Origin: Endocalyx cinctus
Lineage: Eukaryota > Ascomycota > Sordariomycetes > Amphisphaeriales > Apiosporaceae
DNA: 64,000 nucleotides
Assembly (NCBI GenBank): GCA_001600455.1
Contig: BCKC01000005.1
Coordinates: forward strand, 1,736,001 to 1,800,000
Reading direction: 5' to 3'
A program made the translations under genes and the position numbers. The notes beneath the pieces are model-generated. The model was not told the origin of the DNA. It did no database searches and was given only the letters and a program-made list of their open reading frames with translations. Of the stretch, positions 45,338 to 57,572 are shown one piece after another (the first letter of the stretch is position 1; each line of letters opens with the position of its first letter).

Positions 45338-46388
45338 TGGTCGAATGGGTTGGCGGAAGGACAAAAGAAAAAGGTTTTACTTTCAGAAATGACGTAAAAG
45401 AGAGTAAAAGGGGAACCCGGGAGAAAAAAAAAACAGCAAGGCTGAGAAGGAAGTATTGATTTTTATGGGATAGATAAAAACTAAACCTTTAAAAAACCTG
45501 CTTGTTCGACTAGAATCGAATTGATTTTCAATAGTTTTCTTTACTCCCCGGTCGTGTTGCTGAATCTTCCTTGTACATATACAAATACTACAAATTCCAG
45601 AATTGGAGGAGTCTTCAAGGCAAATTCACGGAACCAAAAACAAAATCGACGGAGAAATGTAAAAGGGGGGAGAGGAACACAGTTCCTATAGTCAGATTCC
45701 TATTTCTGACCTGTTCTATTCGCGTAAAAAAAAGAATCAAAAAAGAGAGAGAAAAATGAACCTCGTTACCCCATTAAGTTTCTCTGCGCAAGTTTCGTGA
45801 ATCATTCGAATATCCAGTGTCTTGCGTCTCGTATCACGATAGAATTATATTACGTCTGAATGCTTACCTGCATACGTGACTATCTCCCAATACGTAAATC
45901 TCGTACGAACATGTGGATACTTTGTAAAACTCGATGATCATTTATGACAAGAGAGACAACTGCGGTGGTATATATCCCTCTGTCTAAGTTATCTCATCCG
46001 CTTGCCCTCTTTCGGATATTCTTATATACCCTCTTCTCATCTCCCATCCTCTCGTACTTAGGAAGACGATAGGGAGAAACAAGTGTAAACTCATTACCAC
46101 AGCATCAACGAACTCCTTGGACCCGCTACCCCTCCTGCTATTATATTGATATAATCCTCTTACCCATATTTAAATAGTCGCTCTCGAGGTTTCTTTTCTT
46201 TTCCTCTCCTCTAATGATTAAAATCCCAAAGACTTCGCACATCGGTGTCGATGTGAAGCGCTAATTTTACAATCCCTCTCTAAACCAAGAATGAGAAAAA
46301 AAATATATGGCACTAAGTCTATCCCTCTTCCTTACCGACTAGTCAATAGAAAAACGAAAATACCCGTAACAAGAATAAAGGATAAGCT
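45338..46388. other. 3'-3' intergenic region
   Basis: Lies between convergent Swp1 and phosphotransferase genes. No gene, repeat or RNA seen beyond A-rich runs. Confidence 0.6.
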
Positions 46389-47944
46389 TTAGCTCGTCTT
46401 CTTCCCGTTCGCCATCGCCTTCTTCTCGTCTTCCATCCTCCTCTGGTTCTCGAGCTGCTTCGCGTGCGGGATCGTGAGGCAGTTGATGCCGAGGAAGTTG
46501 CAGATGCTCGTCGTGACGAGGAAGGCCCAGCGGAAGTAGACGACGATGGAGAATACGAAGTAGGCGCACAGGTAGTAGAACTCGTTCTGCGCCGAGATGG
46601 GTTCAAGCCCGAGGCCGAGGCGCGGGAGGTTGCCGAGCACGGCGCCACCGACGAGGGGTACCAGCATGACGGTCCAGTACGGGAACGGCTGGCGGGTCAG
46701 GTGGGCGAGGATCATCTTGGTGGTCATGCGACCGAAGACGAGCGACATGGTCAGGCAGAAGAGGACGAGGTGGTTCTCTCGCATGAGCGTCGAGTGAGGC
46801 GAGTACAGCCAGGCGCCGATGGATAGCGTGTATACCGCCATCGGGATCCATTCGAGGAAGACGGGCAAGACGGGGAGCTTGTTCCTGCGTCGGGCCTTCA
46901 CCACGTTGAGAACGCAGAAGGGCATGTGTCCTAGCAGCAAGGATCCGACGATCACGGCGATCCAGAGATCTCGAATCGAGTGATCGCCCACGAGTTCCGC
47001 GTACCCGAAGAGATTCGCCTCTCCACCGACGAGGTCGACGATCCTCTCGGTCCAGATGCCGGGGCCGTAAATACCCGAGAGAGCCATGACGCTGCAGGCG
47101 ATCAGAATTCCTTCGGTAGGCCCGTTAAAGTAGCCGAGGTAGAGCGTGTGGGTGTGGTACGTCTCCCAGGTCGAGAAGAACATGGGCAAGCACGGGCACA
47201 GGGCGGTGAAGACTCCCGATTTAGATGTACCCAGAGCCATGGCAGCCGTCTCCAGCAAACTCCCCAGTGTGCAGTTCAGCGAGTCGATACCGTGGTCAAA
47301 GAGTTCGCCCAAGCCGCTCGATGTGCCGGTTCGCCTCGCTTGCTTTCCGTCGACGTTGTCCATGGTCTGGTACATAAATAGGCCGAACGCGAAGCTCAGA
47401 TACAACCACGATGGACCCTGACATGAAATAGCACATTAGTTAGACCTATTATTAGGTTTCGGCAGGGATAAGGAAGGAAAGTATCGTACCGGTCCAACTA
47501 AATCTGGCATAAATATTACCAACAATCCGATATTTGCGAGAATGAAACAGAAACCCAATAGGGTGACCATGTTCGGTGCTAGCCATAATGGCAAGATCTC
47601 GACGAACGCATTCCACTACGAGGAGACAAAATATGATCTTAGCAAATGTTCACTCTACTGCAGGAGAGTATATTTCTTATTCTCTACAGCTGGCAAAGGG
47701 TAAGGGAAGAGGGTATTAAGACGCACGTAAGGTCGAAGTATGTAATTCGAGATTGGAGATTTATCTACGGCCGAATACTTGTAGGATCGAAGGTGTATCA
47801 GGGCATCGTCAGAGATACACTCAGCGATGGCCTTCTCTACAGCATTATAATCACACGCCCGTGTTAGCTTTCACTATTTCATAATAACTCCCATATTGCT
47901 TTTCAGAAATTGCATGGAGACGCACTGCTATTATTTGGTGCCAT
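46389..47944 (-). CDS. choline/ethanolaminephosphotransferase (CDP-alcohol phosphatidyltransferase)
   Basis: Four exons, 47944-47926, 47836-47727, 47615-47490 and 47417-46389, give 427 residues. The CDP-alcohol phosphotransferase signature D108-G-x2-A112-R-x8-G122-x3-D126-x3-D130 is complete (DGKQAR, then GELFDHGID). Before it is the conserved YKYSAVDKSPIS segment and PLWLAPNMVTL; after it are about eight membrane spans. The enzyme transfers phosphocholine or phosphoethanolamine from the CDP-alcohol to diacylglycerol, the last Kennedy-pathway step, in the ER/Golgi membrane. Exon 1 is only 19 bases (six codons plus one base). I chose it because it gives an ATG, a GTGCGT donor like that of exon 2, and the right phase; this first exon is the least certain part. 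Sequence alone does not separate the choline from the ethanolamine enzyme. Confidence 0.88.
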
Positions 47945-49614
47945 ATTATTCTCGTTTCCGTCTCTTTGTTCTGTCCCTGCCTGTTTCGGTTGACAGCAGC
48001 TACCACAATGAAAGCTCGAGATGGGAAATTGAGCGACAGTTATGTTGTGCACGACGGCCGAAGAATATTAGGAGAAAAACGGTTATGTCGGCATTCGTCG
48101 CAAAACTTGGTTCAACAAAGCTTTTATCGAAACTTCTCCAAATACAAGAAGACGGTGAATGGGAGAAAAAAAAAATAATTAAAAAGGGAAGAGAAAAAAA
48201 ATTAGCGGGTATTATCGCATATACCCAGTCGTCTTTCCGAAGACAAGTTAAGATTAAAAGGTGGATGGATTCTCTCTTTTTTTTTATACGTTTAGAAAGG
48301 AAGAAAAAGTTTCTCTTTAAAATAGAAAAAAGAAAACCTGCGTCAAAGTAAATATTTTCTATGACTCCATCATGCAGGTTCAGGAGAAATGCAGATTTGA
48401 ATGGTCGGTCAACTATGTAATTTGATAATGACAGTAGCGGTGGGTAGGTAGTGGGGTCAAAGATGGGAAACATCCATCATATATATTTATTAATATTTGT
48501 AGTGTAATATATAGTAGAATCCATGGATATTAGGGGGTTTCTTTAATGGGAATTACTGGTATACATACCTAGGTACTTACTTGATACGTAAAAGTGTACG
48601 TATGTACGAACTTATTGAATGGATAACTTCAACTTGTTCTTTACCTACCTCGGCATTTCAAAGTGTAGAAGCTCCTATATGTAATATACGGTATTATTAG
48701 CCTATAATTTTCCCCGTTTACAAGTAATGAGAAACGATTTAACAGGGGGTCCTTGAGTGATTCATGACCAAAATCTCGTTGAATGGAAGTTGAAATTGTA
48801 GGTGGGAAAATGGATTGGACAGGTAAAACGAATCACATGCTAATGGATGGATTCTTAAGGGTCATGTCATGGATGCGAGGTCCGTACTTTTTTTTATCCG
48901 GTAAGTACTGCTACTGTACAGAGTACTGTAGCATGGATATGTATACCTATATGTAAGTACCTAAGTTAGGTCTTACAGAAGAGATTAGGTGATCAATATG
49001 TACCTAAGCTACGCCGCTTTAATTGTACGTGTACTCTTAATAGAGAAACCCATTTTCAATACGGATAATTACCCGTTTGAGGTGGCTGGCTGGCTGGGTT
49101 GTTATAACAAGTCCTACGCATATCCCTTATTTACGGCGAGTTTACGGAGTACCCCAGATGACATTCAGAAAGTGGGAAATCCGTTGAAATAAATTGTAAG
49201 CAACGTAATGTTTATTTTAACTCCAAGTAAACAATATGTTCCTTCTCGTCTCTGATTTCATCCAATGTGAGCGATGTGATGTTTGCCGCCTCTTCGGCTT
49301 TACCTCAAATAATATTTAGGGTATTTCAAATGGATCAGACGTCGGGAATGTTCACACAGTAGTCCAAATTACATACTGACGAATATCGATCAATATCAAC
49401 TCAACAAACCGCTTTTCGTTCACTGCCTGCCAAGTTTGAATATGGCTTCGTTAATTGATTGGCGTTGATATTGTTCTGGGTCTTAACTCTGCAAGAATAA
49501 TCCTTGGTGGTGCGCCTTAAAAGCTAGATTCTAGGGCTGGTTTAATACCTTATATTGATACGCAACCCCTTGCTACCTTTTGCTGTAGAGGGTATTATGA
49601 AATCGGAAGTTGGA
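47945..49614. other. intergenic region
   Basis: AT-rich, with TAGGTACTTAC tracts near 48565-48590 and A-rich sequence near 48160-48350. The 157-codon minus-strand frame at 48000-48473 is Phe/Lys homopolymer-derived and was not called. Confidence 0.55.
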
Positions 49615-50535
49615 TCAATACCTCTCGTGTTCTGTATCATATAATTGGAGCATATTGCCTTCCAGGCCATGGTACGGGTCTTCAAACACGTCCGCGTTCA
49701 TGCGCGTCATTAACGGCGACATGGGCGCCAACGTGCCCGGAGAGAGTTCCAACTCGTCGCGACCGTCTTTGTCGCGGTACATATGAGAGACGTCGGGCGA
49801 AATGCGCACCTGTCGACCCACGACGCCTGGGTGGACGCGTACGGTTTCTTGGATGATGGCATTCAAGTACGGCAAACTGTCGACCTGGGCGAGCGTCGGG
49901 ATAGCCGCAGGGTCTGTAAATATCTGGCTCCGTTAGACCCGTAGTCGCTCGGCTTCTACACATATCTCTCAACGGGGGTATCACCGTGGCTATTAGCTAA
50001 AGAGGCATTGAGTGGATCAAGTCGGATAACAAAGCGAAATGACCAAACTTATGAGTTAAGAAGAAGTAGATATCGATGGTGCGGTAGTACGAGCTTCCGA
50101 GCTCTTCTCTGCCGAGAACATTGAAGCTATCTCCGAATGCGTACGTGTTGATTATATCGCTAGTGCATACCTTCACGAGGGGAAGCATGCGCACTACTTC
50201 GAGCTGGTGGGTTGGATGCTCTATCCTTCTCGGCATTTTCGCCGTATGCTCTCGCATAATCGGATCAAGAGCACAAACGCGAACTGCTTAGAAGAACGGG
50301 CTGATGGCGCCATCAAAATCTCCGAAGCCCCTTTTCTAGTCACAGTAGAGAGTTGTCTTCCTCCGTCTACCCCATACAATCTTTTCGATACTTTCAATCC
50401 ATCAAAAATTTCTTTTTACTCCGCCAAATCTGACACATCATCGAGCTCCGGCACGATAGTGATGACGGGTACGTCCCTCAAGAAGTCGGTTATGGTCTCT
50501 TTCAGCCACGCTAGCGCTAACTTATAGCACATATG
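49615..50535 (-). pseudogene. cytochrome P450 pseudogene (trichodiene-oxygenase-like)
   Basis: Successive pieces read as a P450 in the right order but in different frames and with stops. At 50535-50430 a piece (VPVITIVPELDDVSDLAE) matches the usual beta-1 region before the B helix. At about 50345-50270, GAISPFF with a stop where SKRAV normally continues. At 50257-49997, the block CTSDIINTYAFGDSF followed by THKFGHFALL. At 49875-49615, QETVRVHPG with the ExxR motif and MSPLMTRMNADVFEDPY. The I-helix region with the AGTDTT-type motif is missing between the last two pieces, and the haem-binding Cys region is not found downstream. The gene is therefore internally deleted and non-functional. Relatives act in fungal secondary metabolism. 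Confidence 0.75.
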
Positions 50536-51676
50536 TACAGTATGTTTGTAGCGTAATAGATAAAAGTTGAAGCCGGCTGGCCGGGTGTAAAATCTAGACC
50601 CGGCTTCGACTAACCTCCGTTAACCTCCCTGTAACTTTTTACATGCCAGCATGCCCAAGTCAGCTGCGAGCTCTGAATATTCCAACTGCTATTTCTGTCG
50701 AGATTGTACAATGTCTGTTAGAATTACGAACAAAAAAAAAAAAAAAAGCCACGCTTCAGCCGTTTTGCAACCCGTTTTCTTATATGATACATAGTTTATA
50801 TCCATAATGATGTTTCTCAATCATTTGACTGAGAATTGATTAACCGAGCCGAGCCTATGCGTAAATAAAGGCGGCGATGCTAAAAGTCCCTTCTGTAGTG
50901 TACATTTGGATACTGGAACAAAGCTTCCTCGTTTTTTCCATGATCCCTGCAAAGTACCTTGGTAGACTAGTGGAATAATCCTTGTAAACCGATAAACCGA
51001 GATCGCCATTAATTGAGCTACCTGAGGGTCCTGACCGTTTTTAGATTAGCTTACAGGTATTTACACCAGTTGGGATATCTCCGGAGATGGTACCAAATAT
51101 AAGAGAAAATAAACCTTGCGTACATCTACATTGCAATATTCACAATCAAATAAAAGGAGAAGACGACCCAAATCATAATGAGCCAAGACCGTTAGATGAT
51201 ATATCATTTGATATTCAAATATGCTAATTATGATTAATTGTAGTAAAGTTTTCTCACTATGTTTCCCCCCACGATGACATGGCTCTTGCTGTTTTTAAGC
51301 ATGGCCTAAATAAATGCTGTTGTAGATATGAATAGTTAATGCAGTCGATGCAGTGTAAATCTTCTTAATTCCTCTTCAACGAGGTTTTAGAGATATCTAT
51401 TTTCCGGGACACCTCATCCTAGATTTCTTTTTCTAGGAGTTGTTCTTTAGACAAATGAATGGTTGTAGTTTAGTGTGACCTGCTTTCGAATAGGATGTCG
51501 CAGGAGGTAATCGGCGCCGCAGTCATCCCAGTTAAGGGGACCGTCACTCGATGACTGGATTGGTCTCCAAGTCAATTCGCGTGTGTTTTGGTTTTTATTT
51601 CTTCTTGTTCTTCTCGATTGATCATGTTGATCAATCAATGGTTGTAGATTAAGCGGTTATTTCTCTCGGGTACTTC
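50536..51676. other. intergenic region with a small GC-rich hairpin
   Basis: Overlapping GC-rich inverted repeats at 50569-50607 (GAAGCCGG with CCGGCTTC, and GCCGGGT with ACCCGGC, loop 11) stand out from AT-rich surroundings. Otherwise no gene or RNA is recognised. Confidence 0.5.
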
Positions 51677-52422
51677 CTATAGCAGGAAAGTTCCCAAGAA
51701 AAAGCTAGCGGCGATCACCACGAGGCCGAACGTGCTGCTTCTCTCGGCCACCCGAAGGACACCGCTCTTTGCCGAATCGTCCGATGAGCTGGTACCGTCG
51801 ACCCCGCTGTAAATTATGTCCGAAGAGGTGGCGGAAGGCGTAGACGTTGCTGTCGTGGAGGTGGATGTGGTGTTGACCAGCTCGGGGTTCTGGGCACCGC
51901 AAGGGTGGTCTTCTCGGCAGGCCGACGCGCACAAGTTGTCGTCTCCACAAGCCGCCACGCACTGGTTGCCCCATTCTTGGCAGGTGTAATACGGTATCGT
52001 GAGAGAGTACTCCGAAACGTTGGGCTGCATGTTGTTCGAGCAGAGGCATCCATAGTTTAACGTCTCCTATCGATTCCAATCAAGTTAGAAAAAAACATAT
52101 TCTCATCGTTTTAAAAAAAAATGTCTCTCGGAAATACGTACCGGGTCGCAAGTGTTGTCTATGGGCTCACCAGTAGAAAATTGCGAGCAGATTATAGGAC
52201 ACACTGTGGTCTCATCCGAACACCATTTCGCTATTGTTACCCACGTCAGTATATATATCCGGATCGGTATAGCCAATATAACATATAATCGGCAAACAAC
52301 AAACGGAGAGGATATCACATACTCCTAGTGCTCAGAGATACGCTATCAGGGTCGATGTAAAGGTCTGCGTGAACGGACGACACCAAAACGGCGGCCGCAG
52401 CAAATACTCTGAGAGATAACAT
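51677..52422 (-). CDS. GPI-anchored Cys-rich surface protein, DUF7707 type
   Basis: Three exons, 52422-52323, 52230-52142 and 52066-51677, in phase, give 192 residues. A signal peptide of about 19 residues is followed by LYIDPDSVSLSTR, the usual start of this fungal family. Then come paired-cysteine segments (KWCSDETTVCPIIC, NTCDP, LNYGCLCSN, YYTCQEWGNQCVAACG, CASACREDHPCGAQNP). A Ser/Thr-rich spacer and a hydrophobic C-terminus (FGLVVIAASFFLGTFLL) indicate GPI attachment. Such proteins lie on the cell wall or plasma membrane, and their molecular function is not established. The final exon begins with GAG after a CGATAG acceptor, and all twelve or so cysteines fall in the mature ectodomain. 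Confidence 0.88.
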
Positions 52423-52988
52423 TGTGCTAGATGACGATTGTGGTATTTTCGGGTTGTTCTGGGTGGATATTCTGTCCAAGTGGATCAAGGGACCAGTTAT
52501 TATGAGCGATGGTGTATTAAGATTAATTAAAAAGTATAGAAAAATTTAAAGTTATCGTGTGTTGAACGAAGGTTATAAAAAAAACACCAGATGAAGAGTC
52601 ACCACCAGTATAAAACGAGAGAGCACTGACAGAAACTGATCCACGAACGAAAGTATTCCGAAGATATAGAAGAGAGACAAGAGAGACCGAAAAGAAAGAC
52701 AGACGAAAAATAGGCTTCCCCCGAGTTCATAAAGAACTTCACGAAAGGCAGGGTTACAGAAGCACGGGGCATCGTAATAATAATACTACTACCTTAATAA
52801 GCTCTTGGGTTCACACGCAGCTGCATCTCCAAACTTCGGAATGGGGAATTCGTGATAAGCTGCAACAGGGGTCAATACGCCACGGCTGCACTGGGTCTAC
52901 GGGTCTACCATGTACGGGTCTATAATCGTTCTATATCTCACACTACATAAAGTATACTAGGTTAAAACTAGGGACCAACTGTGCAGGG

Positions 52989-53093
52989 TCTAGCTTTTCC
53001 AATGATTCGAATGCCAACCTCGCTAAAGCTCGAGGAAAAGACGACTATGAGGAAGAGCTTGGGGATCTACCTGAAAATGACATTGACTTGTAA
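52989..53093 (+). pseudogene. 35-codon coding-like remnant (gene 3' end)
   Basis: A plus-strand frame reads SSFSNDSNANLAKARGKDD, then an acidic YEEELGDLPENDIDL, then TAA. This is unlike the AT-rich random sequence around it and resembles the acidic C-terminus of a protein. It follows a possible CAGG acceptor. No upstream exon was found. Confidence 0.25.
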
Positions 53094-55204
53094 TTTTGTT
53101 TTAAGATATTCATCTGTTTGCTAATTTGGAAGCTCATCTCCAACGCTTTGGGCGTCCACCATATCAAAACAAAGTTTTGGCATCGGTAAAGTCCATGTCT
53201 ATGCTCTCCCTAATACACCTATTTTGGACAGTTAATACGTGTTTTATAGATAGAATTTCGGCCTTTGCCAGCTTTTACTTGCATCCACTTCCAACTATTT
53301 TGTACATATGCACAGTACGTTTATTAGCCAAGGTTTTTTTTTCTTTTCTTTGTTTCTTATATGTATGGTATGTTTTCCAAATATTCAATTAATTAGTATC
53401 TCAAACGCAAAGCTGCAAGCTCCCTTCACAGTGCCCCAACAAGAAGACAAACGATCGGAGCAAGGATAGAAGGGGGAAAAAAGGAAAGAAAAGGTAAAGA
53501 AAAAAATGAACTAAATTTTGAAGATCAACGGTTTCGAAACTTAGGCGTTGCAAATACTATGTATGTACTAGGTATGTATGCTATGTGTTGATCATGACTC
53601 GGCAAAATGTAGCTCTCCTTTCTACTAGTCTCGTGTCAAAGGTGAACATTTCATTGGGTAGAAGGCTTGCTCAGATACCATATGGGGAAACCGGTTCACT
53701 GATTCTTCGTTTTGGCTTAATATTTTTTTGCCGCCGCAAAAACAATAATACCCATCAGAGACCACACCACCATCACCAGTCAAAACCTCGTATTTAACTC
53801 CAAGGCGCCCGCCAAAAAAATGGATTTCCATTGCAGACTGCAGAATTCCATCGACGCAGTAATATGCAGCTACACACTTTAAGAAGTGGCTGGGCGGAGT
53901 CTTCGAGATGGTATCGTGATTCATTTTTATTACTCTAAATTTCTTAGCTGTTTTCGTATTACTTACAAGTACTGCACAGTAGGGTCTAGTGTAGTGTAAG
54001 TTTATCTGTATCCGACCTGCACGGCCCCAATAACCCCCCGATCTGAGACCCTTTGGTCTACTGGACACTTCGAGATTTCCCTACCGTCGCTCCAAATCAT
54101 CCGAGATCTCTTCCTTTTTCTCTTACACGAGATGTCGTAAAACGCAATACGGAATAAGAGTCATACATATAACAATATAACAATATGATATATAGTATGA
54201 CAAATAAAGATGACTGAAATATATCTCACGATGTTGGGTTTTTATTCTCCCTTATCAGTTTACTTGAATGTGTGAAAGTATGTAATGTAATGCACCCTTC
54301 AAAACCGATACTCGTCAAGAGACGCACTGTTTGATTAGCGAGGATTTAACGAGAGCGATTTCCCCTTAAATTGCTACAGTTACGGATAGGGCAAGTCACT
54401 TTATCGAATGCAACGGATTGCTACGTACAATGGACATATCCAAACAAGTCTCCTGTGCCAACCTCTGATAAATTTATCAGGCGTGAAAACATGATGTTTG
54501 CTCATATTTGATCCCCAAACTCGGGATATGATTGAACATGCTTGGGGAGTGCAAACAAGTATCTATCTAAGTTGAATAACATGGAACAGGTTTTTTTTTT
54601 CTCTTCTTCTTCTTCTTCTTCTTCGTTCTCACTATTTCGCTATCTTCTTTGTTCACCAAAAGACTCATTCGCCCTTCATCAACTAAATCCGAGCTTATAA
54701 AAATCATACTTCGTTTAACACAAAGAAGAGAGCTCCAAGGTTGTTTACACTGCTTTTTCAACAATTGACAATGATCTCCAAATTCCCCCTGAAAATCACT
54801 GCCAACACTAAATATTCAGTAAATCGGATTTCCTTTTTGGGTATTACGATATTTCATTACACCACTTAATAGATTTACCGAGGACAAAATATTTGAATAT
54901 TTGGATATCCCGGGCAATTCAACTGGACCCATTCATTAGATTAGATATGCTAATATGGCACCTGTGACGGCAACTGAAGGCACAGTCGACCATACTTGAA
55001 TTATGCTGGGTAATTCAATAGAATATTCGAATTAAAAAAAAAAAAGCAAAGGTAAAAAGGTATCAAGTAGCCAGAAGAGCTGCCTTCCCTTATACATAAT
55101 AACGGAGTTCCCCACCAGTCAATGTATTCAAGTTTACTAGCTTGTGACATGGATGAGCTCTAAGCTGGCCGTGAAAGTGCCGGTCCCAGGCCGCAATGGT
55201 ACGG

Positions 55205-55382
55205 TGACGTACTGGCATGGCATCTCGCTCCGTACTGGTCCCGGGTCGTACTAGTCTGAAGGCATACTGGGACGGCGTCTCGCTCCGTACTGGTCTTAGA
55301 CCGTACTGGTACGGGGTCCACAGCCGTACTGATCCGAATATCGTACCAGCACGGCCCCGCACTAGTACGGCTAAGACCAGTA
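55205..55382. repeat. GC-rich direct and inverted repeat island
   Basis: Two ~55-base direct copies (about 55210-55264 and 55265-55320) share TCTCGCTCCGTACTGGTC. Part of the second copy (TACTGGTCTTAGACCGTAC) recurs in inverted, imperfect form at about 55357-55382. The motif GTACTGGT/ACTAGT repeats throughout. No coding frame is convincing. Confidence 0.75.
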
Positions 55383-55571
55383 GAAAGGCATGATATTGGA
55401 GGAAAATACAAAGACTACTTAGTAAGAAGTCCGATATCCCTGAAGGTCTAAGTATTCATAATAGAAATAATATTATTTTGCACTGCACTTCTAATGATTA
55501 CCGTTTACCGTTAAATGTTTCTTATATTGGCAAGAATGGCAGGCCCTAACGGTAAGCCAACTTCTATTCCG

Positions 55572-56640
55572 CTATGCCATCTCGCACTTCACGTCCAATT
55601 GCTCGGCTATTTTTTCCAGAGCCATTAAGTCTCCTTCGACTGTATCTTGCAGATCTCGCGGGATATATTCAGGGGTATATCCCCCTCCGAAGTCGATCAC
55701 TACGGCGTCCCTATCCTCGTTAATAAGCACGTTATCCAATTTAGCATCCCCCCACACTAGACCAGCCTCATGTAACCGTTCTACGGTCTTCTTTACCTGC
55801 GATAACCATTTCTCCTTCGCCGTTGTAGATTCACTGGCTAACCACCACAGGAGGCTGTCTCCCCGGATATACTCGAGCAGCAGACCCATCAGGGATGTCG
55901 CATCGTCGTCCCACACCACGAGCCCGACGAGCTTCGATGTTCGGAAAGGAGGCGTAAACTTGCCGCTCGCCCTCGATTTTGGACAAGATGTCGATTTCTC
56001 TCAGGTGGCCGTGGTCTTTAAATCCCTCCTTAAAGAACAGGACCTCCTTCGTCCCTACCAACCGCACTTTCTTTGGGGAATCGCTTAGCTCGGTGTCGTC
56101 TAAGCCGTCATCGACGCGTTCGAGCTGCGATGCACTAAGCAGGGGAACAGACGGGAGGTCAGAACGTAGGATATAACTATGCTCCCCGGTATAGTAGTCC
56201 CGCTGATATTGGGGCTTGGGTGGAATGTCTAAGATCTGAGTACGGGGACTCGTGTCGCCGTAGTGTTTAGGATTGTAATTTTCTTTGATGGCGAAGAGCT
56301 TGCCGTCCTGATTAACTAATTTAAAAGCGAAGGTTGATGGATGGAAGTAGTCCTGAAGGGTGACGGCCTTATAGGTACCGCGTGATAGCGTTGGTGCCAG
56401 GAACTTCATCTCGTTTTCAAGTGCACCCAGAACCCAATCTTCGAACTCGAACATGATATCTGGATCATCAAGGCTATCTCTGAAGCGCGTAAAATCGTGG
56501 AATATGCCCCCTCCCCTTTCATATCCTGAGCCTTTATAGTAACAAAAAATCGCACGCAGTTGCGCATAAAGACGTGAAGAATATCCTGGTCCAGAGCTTG
56601 CAAATCTAGCATGCAGTAGGACGGGAAAACATGATCAGGA
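55572..56640 (-). pseudogene. fungal protein-kinase-like gene disrupted by a frameshift
   Basis: The C-terminal part (55919-55572) shows the end of a kinase fold: LLLEYIRGDSLLWWL (hinge), then RLHEAGLVWGDAKLDNVLI (catalytic loop with GDxKxxN) and VVIDFGGGYTPEY (DFG). The N-terminal part (56454 and upstream) reads FEFEDWVLGAL, then TFAFKLVNQDGKLFAI, and ends with LREIDILSKIEGER. The two halves are in different frames that switch near 55955-55960, with no room for an intron. The frame continues upstream of the ATG at 56454 (GSGYERGGGIFHDFTRFRDS) to about 56640 with no start codon visible. It is either a pseudogene or a base-call error. The family is the fungal kinase-like type often found as orphan genes. 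Confidence 0.7.
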
Positions 56641-57572
56641 GCCGCGCTTTCCATATTGGCGGGCTTTGAATTGCCAGGTACTTTATAACGAGTGGAAATC
56701 TTTTTATTATGAATCGCTCTGTAAGCTTATGTATGTTATTCTATTCCAACCGCCGGTATTATTACTCTATGGCTAATTTGTTCGTTGTTTTTCTCGGACT
56801 GTCAAGGGGTCTTTCCCCCAACCGCCATCTCTCTAAACAAAGAAAGAGAAAAAAGGGATATCATCAGGTATACATATTATTTGTTTTTAGAAGCTGGGCT
56901 GCTTTACGGGTTATATTCGGACCGACGGCGAGGTGTATTAATCAACGATTGATTAGTGCATAATATAGCCCGTAATGTAGCTTATACTCCCCCAATATAT
57001 GCGTTAACCAATTATTATTCGAGACTATGCCCTGAAGTGTGCTGTAAATAATATACGAATCTAGCCAGTCTTTACCTACCCCATCAAATTCCAACTGAAG
57101 TCCATTCTTTACCAGTACCACCCAAGCAGCCAAGCCTACTTTGTAGGCTGTTAGGCCTGTGCCTGTGCCTGTACGCTAAGGCCTTTTAACGTAGGCACTT
57201 AACCAAATTGGTCTTTCAGTGCTTGCATCTCACCCAATTTTATTCACTAATAACGGTTAAAAAGACTTTGTCCAATTTCACCGTTGCCTCACAATTGAGC
57301 AGTCTTCTTAATGTGTTCAAGTTAAAAGCCCAAATCAATCTAAAACATCTAGTATTTTCTAAACCGTATAAGGTCTTTTCTTAGCAGTTGGCAACTTTGA
57401 ACGTCCGAATGGACGATCGACCGATCGGTCTCCAATCTATTATCTTATCTGCTGACTCGGTTAGCACTTTGCGACTCGAAGCACCTCTCGCGAAAATTTG
57501 CTTTTGATTTTGATCGTGTTGGATATTTTTGGCTTCTATGAATACAATTGATCCATTTGCGCATATTCAAAA
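56641..57572. other. intergenic region
   Basis: Upstream of the frameshifted kinase-like gene and of Ypt35. A CTGTGC-type short tandem lies near 57155-57172. No gene seen. Confidence 0.55.

Larger units (their letters stand above)
52423..55571. other. 3.1 kb gene-poor region
   Basis: AT-rich, with a coding-like remnant at 52989-53093, CTT triplets near 54605-54623 and the GC-rich repeat island at 55205-55382. A 147-codon minus-strand frame (53625-54068) has no recognisable motif and was not called. Confidence 0.5.

Noticed and set aside
48000..48473. 157-codon minus-strand frame upstream of the phosphotransferase
   Set aside because: Built from Phe/Lys homopolymer sequence. It does not splice into the neighbouring gene.
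53625..54068. 147-codon minus-strand open frame
   Set aside because: No motif, no codon bias, and located in a gene-poor AT-rich stretch; likely chance.
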